From Myxococcales bacterium (GTDB lineage: Bacteria > Myxococcota_A > Bradymonadia > UBA7976 > UBA1532): a DNA stretch of 64,000 bases. The notes under the pieces are model-generated. The model did no database searches and was not told the origin of the DNA. It saw only the letters and a list, made by a program, of their open reading frames with translations. The stretch lies in the NCBI GenBank assembly GCA_020633435.1, contig JACKDP010000010.1, positions 1-64,000 of the forward strand, written 5' to 3'. Each line of letters begins with the position of its first letter. The stretch's first letter is position 1. Below are positions 43,093-52,332 of this stretch, in pieces. The translations under genes and the position numbers were made by a program.

Positions 43093-44942
43093 TCAGCGGA
43101 TGAAGAGGCGCGCGAAGCCCGGCAGGTTGGGGCCGCCGTCGCAGACCGGGGCCCCCGCGACGCCCGTGGAGAGGGCGAGGTCGTTCTGGCAGGAGACGAC
43201 CGGCCGGCCGCCGATGCCCACGAACGAGTCGGCGGAGCTGCAGTCGTTCTCGTTGTTGCCCAGCATCCCGACGCGCACCGCCGAGTCGCCCTGGACGATG
43301 TTGAGGCCGCGGGCGTTGCAGAAGGGCTGGGTGCGCCCGCCGGGGGCCAGCGCCAGCCAGTCCTCGCGGCTCTCCGCGCTCGGCGCGCCAGGGCCGCGGA
43401 AGACCGAGACCAGCGAGTCCGCGGGGCTCTCCATGGTGAAGAAGCCGAGGCCGCGGTTGTCGGCCGTGTCCATGAAGATCATGTACTCCTGGAACGGCAC
43501 CGTCAGGAAGCTCGCCAGCTTGGCCTCGGGGCCGTCGAAGCCCCCCGCCTCGGGGTTGAGCAGCGCGTCGTCGACCCAGAGCGGGCTGTCGAAGGCCAGG
43601 GCGCTGTCGCGGCCCTGGGCGCGCAGAGCCAGCGTCCAGCCGCCGCCCGCCGTGTGCTGGTCGCACCAGGCGCGGTAGGGCTCCATCGGGCCGCTCACAT
43701 CGGCATCCAGGCGGTAGGTGCCGGTGATGCCACCCGTCTCGGGCGTGTTGATGAACCACCCGTTCTCGCTGGCCTCCCGGCAGCTCCGGGGCTGGGGGGC
43801 CGCGTCGTTGGTCGAGCAGATCACGGCGCCGGCCGCCACCACCGACAGGCCGGCGTCGTCGTACACGCCGCGCGGGCAGTCCGGGGTGGGCCCCGCCTGG
43901 AGAATCAGCGCCGAGTCCACCGTGTTGTCGCCGTTGGACCCCCCACACGCCTCGTCGGCGATCCAGAAGTCGCACGGCTGGCCCTGGCAGCGCCCGCGCC
44001 ACGAGCCCAGGCCCGCGGCGCCGTCCGCGACGGGGTAGACGCCGACCATGGCCGGCGGCACGCCGTCGTTGTAGGCCGTGATGGCGTCGAAGTGGCTGCG
44101 GGTCCGCGGCACGATGACCTCGAGGCCCACGGCCTCGCAGGCGGCCTGGTAGGCGGCCTGCTGATCGCCGAGCGCCTCCGCGTCCTCGATGCGCAGCATC
44201 GTGTAGCCGACGCCGCCGTCGGTGGCCATGTCGCAGTACACGGGGACGGCGGGCGCCGGGCCCGCGCCATCGGCGTCGATGAAGTAGCGGCTCGACCCCA
44301 GCTCGCGATTGGCCTGCCTCAGGGCGTGGCAGGAGGGCAGGAAGTCGCAGGCGACGTCCACGGCGCCGGCGTTGGTCGCGCCCTCGGCGCAGACGCAGGA
44401 GAAGCCGCCCTCGGTGTTGTCGCAGCGGGTGCCGGGGCTGCAGTCGTCGGTGCCGGTGGCGCACTCGTCCACGTCCACGCAGGCGTCGCCCTCGACCTCG
44501 TAGCCGGCCGGGCAGCCGCAGGTGCCGCCCTCGCAGGTCAGCTCGCCGGCGCAGTCGTCGGCGTCGTCGCAACCCTCGCCGGCGTCGCACGGGCCGCACG
44601 CCCCGCCGCAGTCCACGCCCGTCTCGTCGCCGTTCTGGGTGCCATCGTCGCAGGTGGGCTCGTCGCCGCCCCCGGCGCCGCCCATGCCACCCACGCCCCC
44701 GGCGCCGCCCGCACCCCCGGCTCCACCGGCGCCACCGGCCCCCCCGCCCATGCCGCCAGCGCCGCCCACGCCACCCGCGCGCCCGCGCCGCCTGCCCCGC
44801 CCATGCCGCCGGCGCCCATGTCGCCGGCGGCCCCCGCATCCGGGGCGGGCGCCCCATCGCCGCCACCGCCGTCATCGCAGGCCGCGAACGCGAGGCTGAG
44901 AGAGAGGCAAACGAATCCCTGCTGCCAGATGGAACGACCCAT
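43093..44942 (-). CDS. EGF/fibrinogen-like lipoprotein with frame break
   Basis: The frame starting at 44942 gives a lipoprotein signal (SLSLAFAAC) and a Gly/Ala linker, then breaks in a Gly/Ala repeat near 44780. The rest (43093-44769) follows without interruption. Removing a CG pair from GCGCGC would join them. The second part has 'DVDECATGTDDCSPGTRC', a calcium-binding EGF-type module. Two regions with 'VPVYCDMATDGGVGYTM' and 'AWCDQHTAGGGWTLAL' follow. These look like the fibrinogen-like beta-hook seen in lectin-type surface proteins. They could mediate adhesion or prey/host binding. As sequenced, the translation start cannot reach them. Confidence 0.72.
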
Positions 44943-45063
44943 GGCTCATGCTCCTGTCAACGCTGTGTCGGTGCAGCCGAGGCTGCGGGGGGAGGTGCGA
45001 TGTCCTCGTACACCCCGGACTCTAGCGGCGCGGTTCGGGCCCCAAAAGTCGAAGGCCGGGAAC

Positions 45064-45077
45064 CAAACAATTGTTTG
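45064..45077. promoter_or_regulatory. 14-bp perfect palindrome, candidate operator
   Basis: CAAACAATTGTTTG reads identically on both strands, an AT-rich island in GC-rich surroundings. It lies three bases past the helicase stop and about 120 bases upstream of the EGF/fibrinogen-like lipoprotein start (44942). It is too AT-rich for a terminator stem. An operator of the lipoprotein promoter is the most likely reading, but no -10/-35 pair is clear. Confidence 0.45.
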
Positions 45078-45080
45078 CGG

Positions 45081-47180
45081 TCACCCGCCCGGCGTCGCCC
45101 CCAGGATCTTCTTGAGCTTGCGCTGCAGCCGCGGCTTCGCCGTCGCGACGATGGCGAGCAGGCTGTCGTGCAGCGCCGGGTCGGCGGCGTTGGCCTCGAT
45201 GGCCTGCCGCGTGGCGGCCGTGACGCGGCCGGTGTCGAGGGCCTGCTGGACGGCTTCGACCGCCGCGTGGATGCGGGGCAGGGCCGCCTCGACGACGAAC
45301 CGGGAGGGCGTCTCGCGGGCCTCGCAGTCGGTGAACACCCGGACGCTCTGCCGGGCGCGGGTCAGGGCCACGTAGAACAGGCGGCGCTCGGCCTCCATGA
45401 CGTCCGTGCGGCCGCGGCTGCGCTCGGGGTGGGCGCGGTCCTCGGCCCCCGCCGAGGGCGGGTGCAGGGTGGGGAAGAGGCCCTCCACGACCCGGGGCAG
45501 GAAGACGTGGGCCCACTCGAGGCCCTTGGCCTTGAAGACGGAGGTGATGCGCAGGCAGGCGGCGTCGGGCTGGCCGCGCCGCGTGTCGAGGGCGCCGCAG
45601 AACGCCTCGACGTCGCTCAGCGGCACCTGCCGGACGCGCAGCAGATCGGCGAAGGCCGACTGGCGCAGCGCGAACTCATGGGCGACGTCTTCAGGGAGGA
45701 ACTGCTGGAAACAACTCAGGAAATCGAGCTGGGCGAGGGCGCCCCAGGCCTCGTGGGCCAGCGGGCGGACGGCGTGGCCGAGGGTGGCGCGCAGGCTGGC
45801 GACGTGGGGGTAGAGCGCCTGCTGCTGGTCGAGCAGGTCGACGACGCGGGTGCCGTAGGCCTTGCCCCGGGCGAGGGCGGCGCGGAAGGCGTCGGCCCGG
45901 ACGTAGCGGCGCGGGGTGTTGACCACCAGCTCCAGGGCGTCGGTCGTCGCGTCGTCCAGGGCGTCGCCCAGGCGGGCGGCGAGCAGCAGGTAGCCGCGCT
46001 GGACCTTCACGGGCCAGGTGTCCACGAAGAGGCGCTGGCCGTCCTCGCAGTAGAACGGGAGCTCCCGGGCCAGGAGGGCGGCCTGGAGGGGGTACGCCTG
46101 GGCCCAGGAGCGGACGAGGACGATGACGTCGGCCACCGCGGTGCCGCCGTCGAGCAGGGCCTGCAGCTGGCCGGCCTGCTCCAGGGCGCCCGCGTCGGAG
46201 ACGCTCAGGTGGGCGGGCTGGCGCAGGTCGTCAGCCACGAGCCCCTTGTCGACGCGGGCGAGGTTGCGGGCCACCACCCGGCTGGCCGCCTGGGCGATGG
46301 CGGGGCCGAAGCGGAAGGTGCGCGAGAGGACGTAGCGATCGTGGGGCCAGGCGTCGAAGGCGCGGGCGAACTCGCCGCGCAGCCAGGCCGACCGGGCGCC
46401 GCGCCACTCGTAGATGCACTGGTCGTCGTCGCCCACCACCATGACGCGGGCGCGGCGGCCCGCCAGCAGCCAGGCGAGGCGCTGGTTGGCGTGGTTGACG
46501 TCCTGGAACTCGTCGATGATCAGGTGGTCGAGCCGGTCCACGAGGGCGTCGCGGGCCTCGGCGCGCTGCTCGATGAGGGCGACGGCCTCGGCGATGAGAT
46601 CCTCGAACGTGAGCTTGCCGGCCCGCAGCCGCAGGGCCTCGAACGCCGAAAACCCGGGCACGAACAGGTAGTTGTCGGGGTAGAGGGCCCGGCTGGGGGG
46701 CGTGAGCATGCTCTTCCAGGTGTGGATGGCGTCGAGCAGGGCGTCCAGCTCCAGGCCGTGCTCGGCGGTGCTCTTCTTCGTCAGGCCCTGGGCCCGCAGG
46801 ACCTGCTGGATGGCCTGGCGGCCCAGGCGCTGCTCCTCCTCCACCTCCAGCAGCTCGCGCTGGCCGGCGAGCAGCCCTGCCCGCTCGGCCCAGCGCACGA
46901 TGTCGAGGCCGAGGGCGTGGAACGTCTGGACGCGGACGCCGCCCTGGCCCGTGGGCACGCCGAGGGCCGAGAGCTTCTCCTCGAAGCTGGCGCGGGCGGC
47001 GCGGTTGAACATGACGGCGCGGACGCGGCTCGCCGGCGTGCCCTGGGCCAGCAGGTAGGCGACGCGGTGCACCAGCGTCGTCGTCTTGCCGGCCCCGGCG
47101 ACGGCCAGGACGGTGGCGTGGCGGGCGGGGTCGTGGTGGACGACCCGGGCCTGTTCGGCGGTCAACGGCGGCGTGGCCAT
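45081..47180 (-). CDS. UvrD/Rep/PcrA-like ATP-dependent DNA helicase
   Basis: This 699-aa superfamily-1 helicase has the Walker A AVAGAGKTTTL (about residues 27-37) and Walker B 'LDHLIIDEFQDVNHANQR'. Motif III/IV-type segments follow, such as 'VMVVGDDDQCIYEWRGAR', then 'ITSVFKAKGLEWAHVFLPRV' and 'LFYVALTRARQSVRVF'. The C-terminal HRDC/UvrD extension is short. It unwinds DNA in repair, replication restart or plasmid/phage functions. I chose the ATG at 47180 (GGAGG eight bases before). The 36-bp element (copy B) lies 24 bases upstream, as for the Y1 gene. Confidence 0.93.
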   Translation of the reverse strand: MATPPLTAEQARVVHHDPARHATVLAVAGAGKTTTLVHRVAYLLAQGTPASRVRAVMFNRAARASFEEKLSALGVPTGQGGVRVQTFHALGLDIVRWAERAGLLAGQRELLEVEEEQRLGRQAIQQVLRAQGLTKKSTAEHGLELDALLDAIHTWKSMLTPPSRALYPDNYLFVPGFSAFEALRLRAGKLTFEDLIAEAVALIEQRAEARDALVDRLDHLIIDEFQDVNHANQRLAWLLAGRRARVMVVGDDDQCIYEWRGARSAWLRGEFARAFDAWPHDRYVLSRTFRFGPAIAQAASRVVARNLARVDKGLVADDLRQPAHLSVSDAGALEQAGQLQALLDGGTAVADVIVLVRSWAQAYPLQAALLARELPFYCEDGQRLFVDTWPVKVQRGYLLLAARLGDALDDATTDALELVVNTPRRYVRADAFRAALARGKAYGTRVVDLLDQQQALYPHVASLRATLGHAVRPLAHEAWGALAQLDFLSCFQQFLPEDVAHEFALRQSAFADLLRVRQVPLSDVEAFCGALDTRRGQPDAACLRITSVFKAKGLEWAHVFLPRVVEGLFPTLHPPSAGAEDRAHPERSRGRTDVMEAERRLFYVALTRARQSVRVFTDCEARETPSRFVVEAALPRIHAAVEAVQQALDTGRVTAATRQAIEANAADPALHDSLLAIVATAKPRLQRKLKKILGATPGG

Positions 47181-47203
47181 GGCGAGCACCTCCGACTCCT
47201 CTT

Positions 47204-47239
47204 TCGGTCAGCCGCGGCCGGTGTCGCGCACTATTTCAC
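47204..47239 (-). repeat. 36-bp element, copy B, upstream of the helicase gene
   Basis: This copy matches 30 of 36 bases of the element at 39619-39654 and has the same orientation and nearly the same distance to the start codon (24 versus 35 bases). The common core is GTGTCGCGCACT with flanking TCGGTCAG and a TC-rich end. Confidence 0.7.
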
Positions 47240-47367
47240 AACTCGATGAAATCAAAGGGTTCTTTTCTGCCACCTCAGGAGCCGTCGGCGGGCGCGGGGG
47301 CGGGGGCTTTTGCCGACGGGGTCGTTTCGGTCACGATGCGGCCCTTCGCCCAGACGTGGAGGGGCCC

Positions 47368-47799
47368 ATGGCCACCTTGACCGAGATCCTCATGAACGAG
47401 CAGACCCGCCCGCAGGTGGAGGCCGACTGCGCGGCCCTCATCGAGCGCGAGGTGGCGGCCAAGGGCTTCGCCATCAAGGCGGCCTTCAAGACCGTCAAGA
47501 TGTTCAAGCGCGACATCGTGCCCGACGCCGTCTCGCACCTGCTGCCGGAGTTCGTCGAGAAGATGGAGCCGTTCTACGCCGAGCACCTGGCGGCGGGCGG
47601 CGGCGACCTGCGCGCCTTCTCGGTGACCAACGCCGAGCGCATCGCCGACGCGCTCTTGAGCATCACCGATGCGCGGGCCGAGAACAGCAAGCACAAGACG
47701 CTCGTGAAGGCCTACCGCTCCCTGCGCCCCAAGGGCCGGGAGCAGGTCATCCAGGCCATGCCCGGGGTGGGCGACGTGCTGGTGAAGAACGGCGCCTGA
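47368..47799 (+). CDS. DUF6918-like conserved protein, 143 aa
   Basis: This is a helical, cytoplasmic protein with 'ALIEREVAAKGFAIKAAFKT', 'MFKRDIVPDAVSHLLPEFVE' and 'RPKGREQVIQAMPGVGDVLV'. It matches the DUF6918 pattern as far as I can judge. The function is unknown. GGAGGGG precedes the ATG at 47368. It is followed by tldD after about 20 bases, which suggests co-transcription, and is divergent from the helicase. Confidence 0.8.
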   Translation: MATLTEILMNEQTRPQVEADCAALIEREVAAKGFAIKAAFKTVKMFKRDIVPDAVSHLLPEFVEKMEPFYAEHLAAGGGDLRAFSVTNAERIADALLSITDARAENSKHKTLVKAYRSLRPKGREQVIQAMPGVGDVLVKNGA

Positions 47800-47818
47800 G
47801 CGCCGACGCGGAGACGCC

Positions 47819-49258
47819 ATGACCGACCTTCTGCCGACGGACGGCCTCGCCTACTTCGGGCGCTTCGGCGTGACCGAGGAGCTGCTGCGGGCCGCCTTCG
47901 ATCGCGCCATGTCCACCGGGGCCGACTGGGCCGAGCTGTTCTTCCAGCACCGGATCACCCACCACCTCGGCCTGGAGGACGGCGCCGTCAACCGGGCCTA
48001 TGGCTCCGTCATGCTCGGCGTGGGCGTGCGGGTGATCAAGGGCGATCAGACCGGCTACGCCTACACCGAGGAGCTGACCCGCCAGGCCGTCTGCGACGCG
48101 GCGGCCACGGCAGCGGTCATCGCCAACGAGGCGGCCGGTCGTGGTCCTTCTGCCTTTGAGATCAAGCGGTTGCCCGACCGCTACCCGGTGCAGCAGCCCT
48201 GGCCGGGGGTGGGGGTGGCCGAGAAGATGCCCATCCTCACGCGGCTCAACGAGCTGGCCTTCGCCCGCAGCCCCGACATCGTGAAGGTGCGCGTGGGCTT
48301 CGCCGACGCCGACGGCGCGGTGCTGGTGGTGGACTCCGACGGCCGCATGAGCTTCGACCGGCAGCCCATGGCCCAGATGACGCTGTCGTGCACGGCGGAG
48401 CGGGGCAGCCAGCGCGAGAGCTGCAGCGCCAACCTGGCGGGCCGCGAGGGCTTCGAGTTCTTCACCGACACCCGCGTGGAGAAGCTGGCGGGCGACGCCG
48501 TGGATCGCACGCTCTTCCTCTTCGACGCCACCGTGGCGCCGGCGGGGGCGATGCCCGTGGTCCTGGCCGCCGGCTCGTCGGGCATCCTGCTGCACGAGGC
48601 CATCGGCCATGGCATGGAGGCCGACTTCAACCGCAAGGGCATCTCGGTCTACAGCGACAAGCTGGGGCAGGCCATCGCCAACCCCGACGTGACCATCGTC
48701 GACGACGGCACCGAGGTGGGGGCCCGCGGCGCCATCAACGTGGACGACGAGGGCGTCGAGGGCCAGCGCACGGTGCTCGTGGAGCAGGGCGTGCTGCGCA
48801 CCTACATGCACGATCGCATCAGCGCCCGGCACTACGGCGTCGAGCCCACGGGCAACGGGCGGCGCGAGTCGTTCCGCAGCCCGCCGCTGCCGCGCATGCG
48901 CAGCACGTACATGCTGCCGGGGCGCCACGACCCCGCCGAGATCATCGCGTCGGTGAAGCGGGGCGTGTACGCCAGCAGCTTCACCAACGGCCAGGTCATG
49001 ATCGGGGCCGGCGACTTCACCTTCTACATCAAGACCGGCTACCTCATCGAAGACGGGAAGCTGACGCGGCCGATCAAGGACACCAACATCATCGGCAACG
49101 GCCCGGAATGCTTGAAGAAGACGGATATGGTGGGCACCGACTTCGAGTTCGATGACGGCGGCTGGACCTGCGGCAAGGACGGCCAGTCGGTCCCGGTCTC
49201 CCTCGGCATGCCGACGGTGCGGGTGGCCGAGATCACGGTCGGGGGGGTCAACCAGTGA
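47819..49258 (+). CDS. tldD: TldD metalloprotease subunit
   Basis: This 479-aa protein is a zinc protease of the TldD/TldE pair that trims unfolded peptides; in Escherichia coli it matures microcin B17 and degrades CcdA. The active site HEAIGHGMEAD (HExxxH, H259/E260/H264) is clear, with 'DDGTEVGARGAINVDDEG' and 'GAGDFTFYIKTGYLIEDG' further on. The start at 47819 has GGAG shortly before. It overlaps its partner gene by GTGA. No peptide antibiotic precursor is apparent next to it. Confidence 0.96.
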   Translation: MTDLLPTDGLAYFGRFGVTEELLRAAFDRAMSTGADWAELFFQHRITHHLGLEDGAVNRAYGSVMLGVGVRVIKGDQTGYAYTEELTRQAVCDAAATAAVIANEAAGRGPSAFEIKRLPDRYPVQQPWPGVGVAEKMPILTRLNELAFARSPDIVKVRVGFADADGAVLVVDSDGRMSFDRQPMAQMTLSCTAERGSQRESCSANLAGREGFEFFTDTRVEKLAGDAVDRTLFLFDATVAPAGAMPVVLAAGSSGILLHEAIGHGMEADFNRKGISVYSDKLGQAIANPDVTIVDDGTEVGARGAINVDDEGVEGQRTVLVEQGVLRTYMHDRISARHYGVEPTGNGRRESFRSPPLPRMRSTYMLPGRHDPAEIIASVKRGVYASSFTNGQVMIGAGDFTFYIKTGYLIEDGKLTRPIKDTNIIGNGPECLKKTDMVGTDFEFDDGGWTCGKDGQSVPVSLGMPTVRVAEITVGGVNQ

Positions 49259-50589
49259 GCGCGGCGCCCGACGAGATGCTGCAGGCGGCCCACGCGGCGG
49301 CGGCCCGGGCGAAGGCCCACGGCGCCGACGAGGCCAAGGTGGTGGTGAGCCGCTCGCGCGGCGTGGATCTGGAGTGGCGCGACGGCCGGCTGGAGCGGGT
49401 GCAGGAGCGCACCCGCCGCTCCCTGAGCGTCGAGATCTTCGTGGACGGCCGCTACAGCGCCAGCTCCACCAACGATCTGCGCCCGGAGGCGCTGGAGGCG
49501 TTCTTCGCCGACGCCGTCGCCATGACGCGGCTGCTGGAGAAGGATCCCCACCGCTGCCTGCCCGACCCGGCGGCCTACGCTGGCCGCGCCGACGTGGATC
49601 TGGATCTGGTGGATCCCGGCTACGGGGCGGTGTCGAGCGCCGAGCGGCGGCAGGTGGTGGAGGAGCTGGAGGCGCTGGTGCGCGCGGCCGATCCCGACCT
49701 GCCCATCATCTCGGTGTCGACGGAGGTCTCGGACACCTGGTCCCAGAGCGCCCGGGTGCACACCAACGGGTTCGAGGGGGCTCGCGAGGGGACGAGCTTC
49801 GTCCTCGGCGCGATGGTGACGGTGAAGGACGCCGACGGGCGCCGGCCGATGGGCTGGGACTACACCGTGCGCCGGCACCGCAGCGACCTGGACTCGCCGG
49901 GCGCGGTGGCCCAGGCGGCCGCGAGCCGGGCCCGCGCCCAGCTCGGCGCCGGCAAGCTGCCCACCGGGCGCTACCCCATCGTGCTGGTGAACCGGGCGGT
50001 GCCGCGGCTGCTCGGCGCCTTCCTCGGCCCGCTCAACGGGCCGGCGCTCCAGCAGAAGCAGAGCCTCTGGGACGGGCGGCTGGGGGAGGCCATCGCGAGC
50101 CCCCTGCTGACCATCTACGACGAGCCGCACCGCGTGCGCGGCCTGGGCTCGGCCCTCTGGGATGGCGATGGCTTCGCCACGCACCGGCGGCCGCTGCTCG
50201 AGGGTGGCATCCTGCGCACCTTCTTCATCGACCACTACTACGGCCTGAAGATGGGCGTGGCGCCGACGGGCGGCGACACCCACAACCTCGCGTGGACGCT
50301 GGGGAATCGGGATCTGGACGGCCTGATCGCCGACGTGGGCGAGGGCGTGCTCATCGACCGCTTCCTGGGCGGCAACAGCAACGGCACCAGCGGCGAGTTC
50401 TCCTTCGGCTGCGCTGGCCGCGTCATCCGGGGCGGCCAGCTCGCCGAGCCGGTGGCCGAGGTGAACCTGGCCGGCAACCTGGACGGCATCTGGAAGCAGC
50501 TCGTGGCCGTGGGCAACGACCCTGATCCCAACAGCGGGGCGGCCTGCCCGAGCTGTGTCCTCGACGGCGTGCAGCTCAGCGGGCAGTAG
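49255..50589 (+). CDS. pmbA: TldE/PmbA inactive partner subunit
   Basis: This 444-aa protein is the non-catalytic partner of TldD, as it lacks the HExxxH site. It has 'VVVSRSRGVDLEWRDGRLER', 'RSLSVEIFVDGRYSASSTND', 'HNLAWTLGNRDLDGLIADVG' and 'GNSNGTSGEFSFGCAGRVIR', all usual for PmbA. The GTG start overlaps the TldD stop. The two form a heterodimeric protease that accepts thread-like substrates. Confidence 0.95.
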   Translation: MSAAPDEMLQAAHAAAARAKAHGADEAKVVVSRSRGVDLEWRDGRLERVQERTRRSLSVEIFVDGRYSASSTNDLRPEALEAFFADAVAMTRLLEKDPHRCLPDPAAYAGRADVDLDLVDPGYGAVSSAERRQVVEELEALVRAADPDLPIISVSTEVSDTWSQSARVHTNGFEGAREGTSFVLGAMVTVKDADGRRPMGWDYTVRRHRSDLDSPGAVAQAAASRARAQLGAGKLPTGRYPIVLVNRAVPRLLGAFLGPLNGPALQQKQSLWDGRLGEAIASPLLTIYDEPHRVRGLGSALWDGDGFATHRRPLLEGGILRTFFIDHYYGLKMGVAPTGGDTHNLAWTLGNRDLDGLIADVGEGVLIDRFLGGNSNGTSGEFSFGCAGRVIRGGQLAEPVAEVNLAGNLDGIWKQLVAVGNDPDPNSGAACPSCVLDGVQLSGQ

Positions 50590-50616
50590 CGCCGGCCACC
50601 GGGGCCCCGCTGGCCG

Positions 50617-51849
50617 TCAGGTCGCCGCGCGCCGGAGGGTGGCGACGGTGTAGATGGTCTCGATGAAGCTCATCACGGCGCCCACCGCGAAGACGGCGGC
50701 GTAGATCCAGGCCACCCCCGCCAGGGAGAGCATGAAGGCCAGGAACACCAGAAAGTCGAGGCGAAACAGGGTGCTGGCCACGAAGTCCACCGCCTTGCCG
50801 AAGGCGCCCTTCTCGGTGGCCAGGCGCTGGGCGGCGATGGCCTGGTGGTCGCCCACGCCGACGCTGGTGACCATCAGCCAGTAGCGCGGCAGGACGGTGA
50901 GGAAGTAGGCCACGAGGGCGACGGTGCCCGCCCAGAACCAGCCGTCATGGCCCGCGTACCGGTGCAGGCCGACGTACAGGCCCACCAGGTAGGCCGTGCC
51001 CACGATGTCATCGACGATGGTGTCGAGCCAGGCGCCGAGGGGCGAGCCCAGGTACTTCAGGCGGGACAGCTCGCCGTCCACGCCGTCCAGCACCGACGAG
51101 AGGTAGTAGCACAGGCCGCCGAGGACGAAGCCGGCGTAGGTGCCGAGGGCGTTGAAGGGCAGCGAGAGCACCCCGATGAGGCAGACCACGGCCGTCACCA
51201 TGTTGGGGTGGACGCCGTGGGGGGCCAGCAGGCGGGAGATGGGCCCGGAGATCTTGCGGTTGATGTTGCGGGCCACGACGCCGTCGGCCGGCTTGGTCAG
51301 GCTCTGGATGAGCAGGCGCTCGGCGGCGGGCAGATCGGCGGCGCTGGCCACCCGGCGCCAGCAGCGCGTCACGACCAGGGCCTCGGTGCGGGCGTCGGCG
51401 GGCAGCGCCTGGAGGCCGGCGGCGAGCGTCTCGGTGGTCAGCGACATGGCCACCTGGCTGCGCAGGCGGAAGAGGCCGCCGCCGGGGGCGTCCTCGGCGC
51501 AGAGCGGGCGGGCGTCCGTCACGGGCTCGAGGGGTGGGCCGAGCTGATCGAGGGCGCTCTTCAGGAAGACGCGGTCGGCGAACACCAGGATGAGCTCCTC
51601 GGCGGTGCCCACCATGGGCGCGAGCCCGGGCGGATCGACGTGCAGCGTCCACGCCACCTGGACGCGGGCGTCGCCGGTCAGCTCGGCGCGGACGGCGGCC
51701 TCATCCGCGGCGTGCACGGCGATGGCCACCTGCGGGTGGCCGGCCTTCCCCGCGGTGAGCACGGCGCGCTTCACGAGCGACAGCCCGCAGGCGGTCAGGA
51801 GGGGCACGCCGGGCGCGGCGTGCGTGTACCACAAGACGAGCGAAGCCAT
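50617..51849 (-). CDS. CDP-alcohol phosphatidyltransferase
   Basis: This 410-aa integral membrane enzyme has the CDP-alcohol phosphotransferase site DGVDGELSRLKYLGSP followed by GAWLDTIVDD (the D-G-x2-D-G ... G-x3-D-x3-D pattern, about residues 265-290). Five or six membrane helices surround it. The N-terminal 180 residues resemble the nucleotidyltransferase-like part of bifunctional inositol-phosphate enzymes (such as di-myo-inositol phosphate synthases) but lack a clear NTP motif. It could make an inositol-type or other phospholipid. It converges with pmbA. Confidence 0.88.
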   Translation of the reverse strand: MASLVLWYTHAAPGVPLLTACGLSLVKRAVLTAGKAGHPQVAIAVHAADEAAVRAELTGDARVQVAWTLHVDPPGLAPMVGTAEELILVFADRVFLKSALDQLGPPLEPVTDARPLCAEDAPGGGLFRLRSQVAMSLTTETLAAGLQALPADARTEALVVTRCWRRVASAADLPAAERLLIQSLTKPADGVVARNINRKISGPISRLLAPHGVHPNMVTAVVCLIGVLSLPFNALGTYAGFVLGGLCYYLSSVLDGVDGELSRLKYLGSPLGAWLDTIVDDIVGTAYLVGLYVGLHRYAGHDGWFWAGTVALVAYFLTVLPRYWLMVTSVGVGDHQAIAAQRLATEKGAFGKAVDFVASTLFRLDFLVFLAFMLSLAGVAWIYAAVFAVGAVMSFIETIYTVATLRRAAT

Positions 51850-51957
51850 GAGCCCCCCGGGCGTCGGAACGGCGCAATCTAGCGATCCAGGGCCGGGGGC
51901 GAAAGGGGAAGGGCGCGGGCAGCGGTCGCCGCCCGCCTCAGGCAGGGGGCGGGGCGA

Positions 51958-52227
51958 TCAGTTGCCGCCGCAGGACTTCTCGCCGCCGCAGGACTTCTCG
52001 CCGCCGCAGGACTTCTCGCCGCCGCAGGACTTCTCGGCGCCATCCCCCGCCTCGCCGCCGGCCTTCTCGCCGCCGCAGGACTTCTCGCCGCCGCAGGACT
52101 TCTCGCCCTCCGCGGCCTTCTCCATGCCATCTTCCTTGGGCTGCGCACCGCCGCAGCCGGTGAGGGTGAGGCCAGCCAGGCTCAGGCCGAGGGTCACGGT
52201 CGCCAGGGACAGGTTCCGGATCTTCAT
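51958..52227 (-). CDS. Mini-lipoprotein with six SCGGEK-type Cys repeats
   Basis: This 89-aa protein has a lipoprotein signal ending TLTGC. The mature part is made of 'SCGGEK' units: two, a short spacer, then four. All six are encoded by near-identical 18-bp repeats. The Cys-Gly-Gly pattern suggests metal binding or a modified peptide, similar in flavour to copper-responsive Cys-repeat peptides. However, no DUF692 (MNIO) modification enzyme is adjacent. A LCM-type methyltransferase follows upstream on the same strand, about 105 bases away. I do not recognise the family. Confidence 0.75.
   Translation of the reverse strand: MKIRNLSLATVTLGLSLAGLTLTGCGGAQPKEDGMEKAAEGEKSCGGEKSCGGEKAGGEAGDGAEKSCGGEKSCGGEKSCGGEKSCGGN
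51964..52104 (-). repeat. Six copies of an 18-bp coding repeat
   Basis: The unit GCCGCCGCAGGACTTCTC occurs four times from 51964 to 52035 and twice from 52069 to 52104, with no mismatch. In the coding frame each reads as SCGGEK-type. The perfect DNA identity implies recent expansion by slippage. Confidence 0.85.
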
Positions 52228-52332
52228 CGAGATCTACCTCAAAGGAGAGTGGTTGCCGGGATGGGACGCTCCCATCGCACGGCCAGCATACGCCCTCTGC
52301 TCAGCGCGCGTTACCGGTCTCGATGCAAATCT

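Noticed and set aside
51964..52104. Regular 18-bp repeats that might look like a CRISPR array
   Set aside because: There are no spacers; the units are in frame and encode SCGGEK-type repeats of a lipoprotein.
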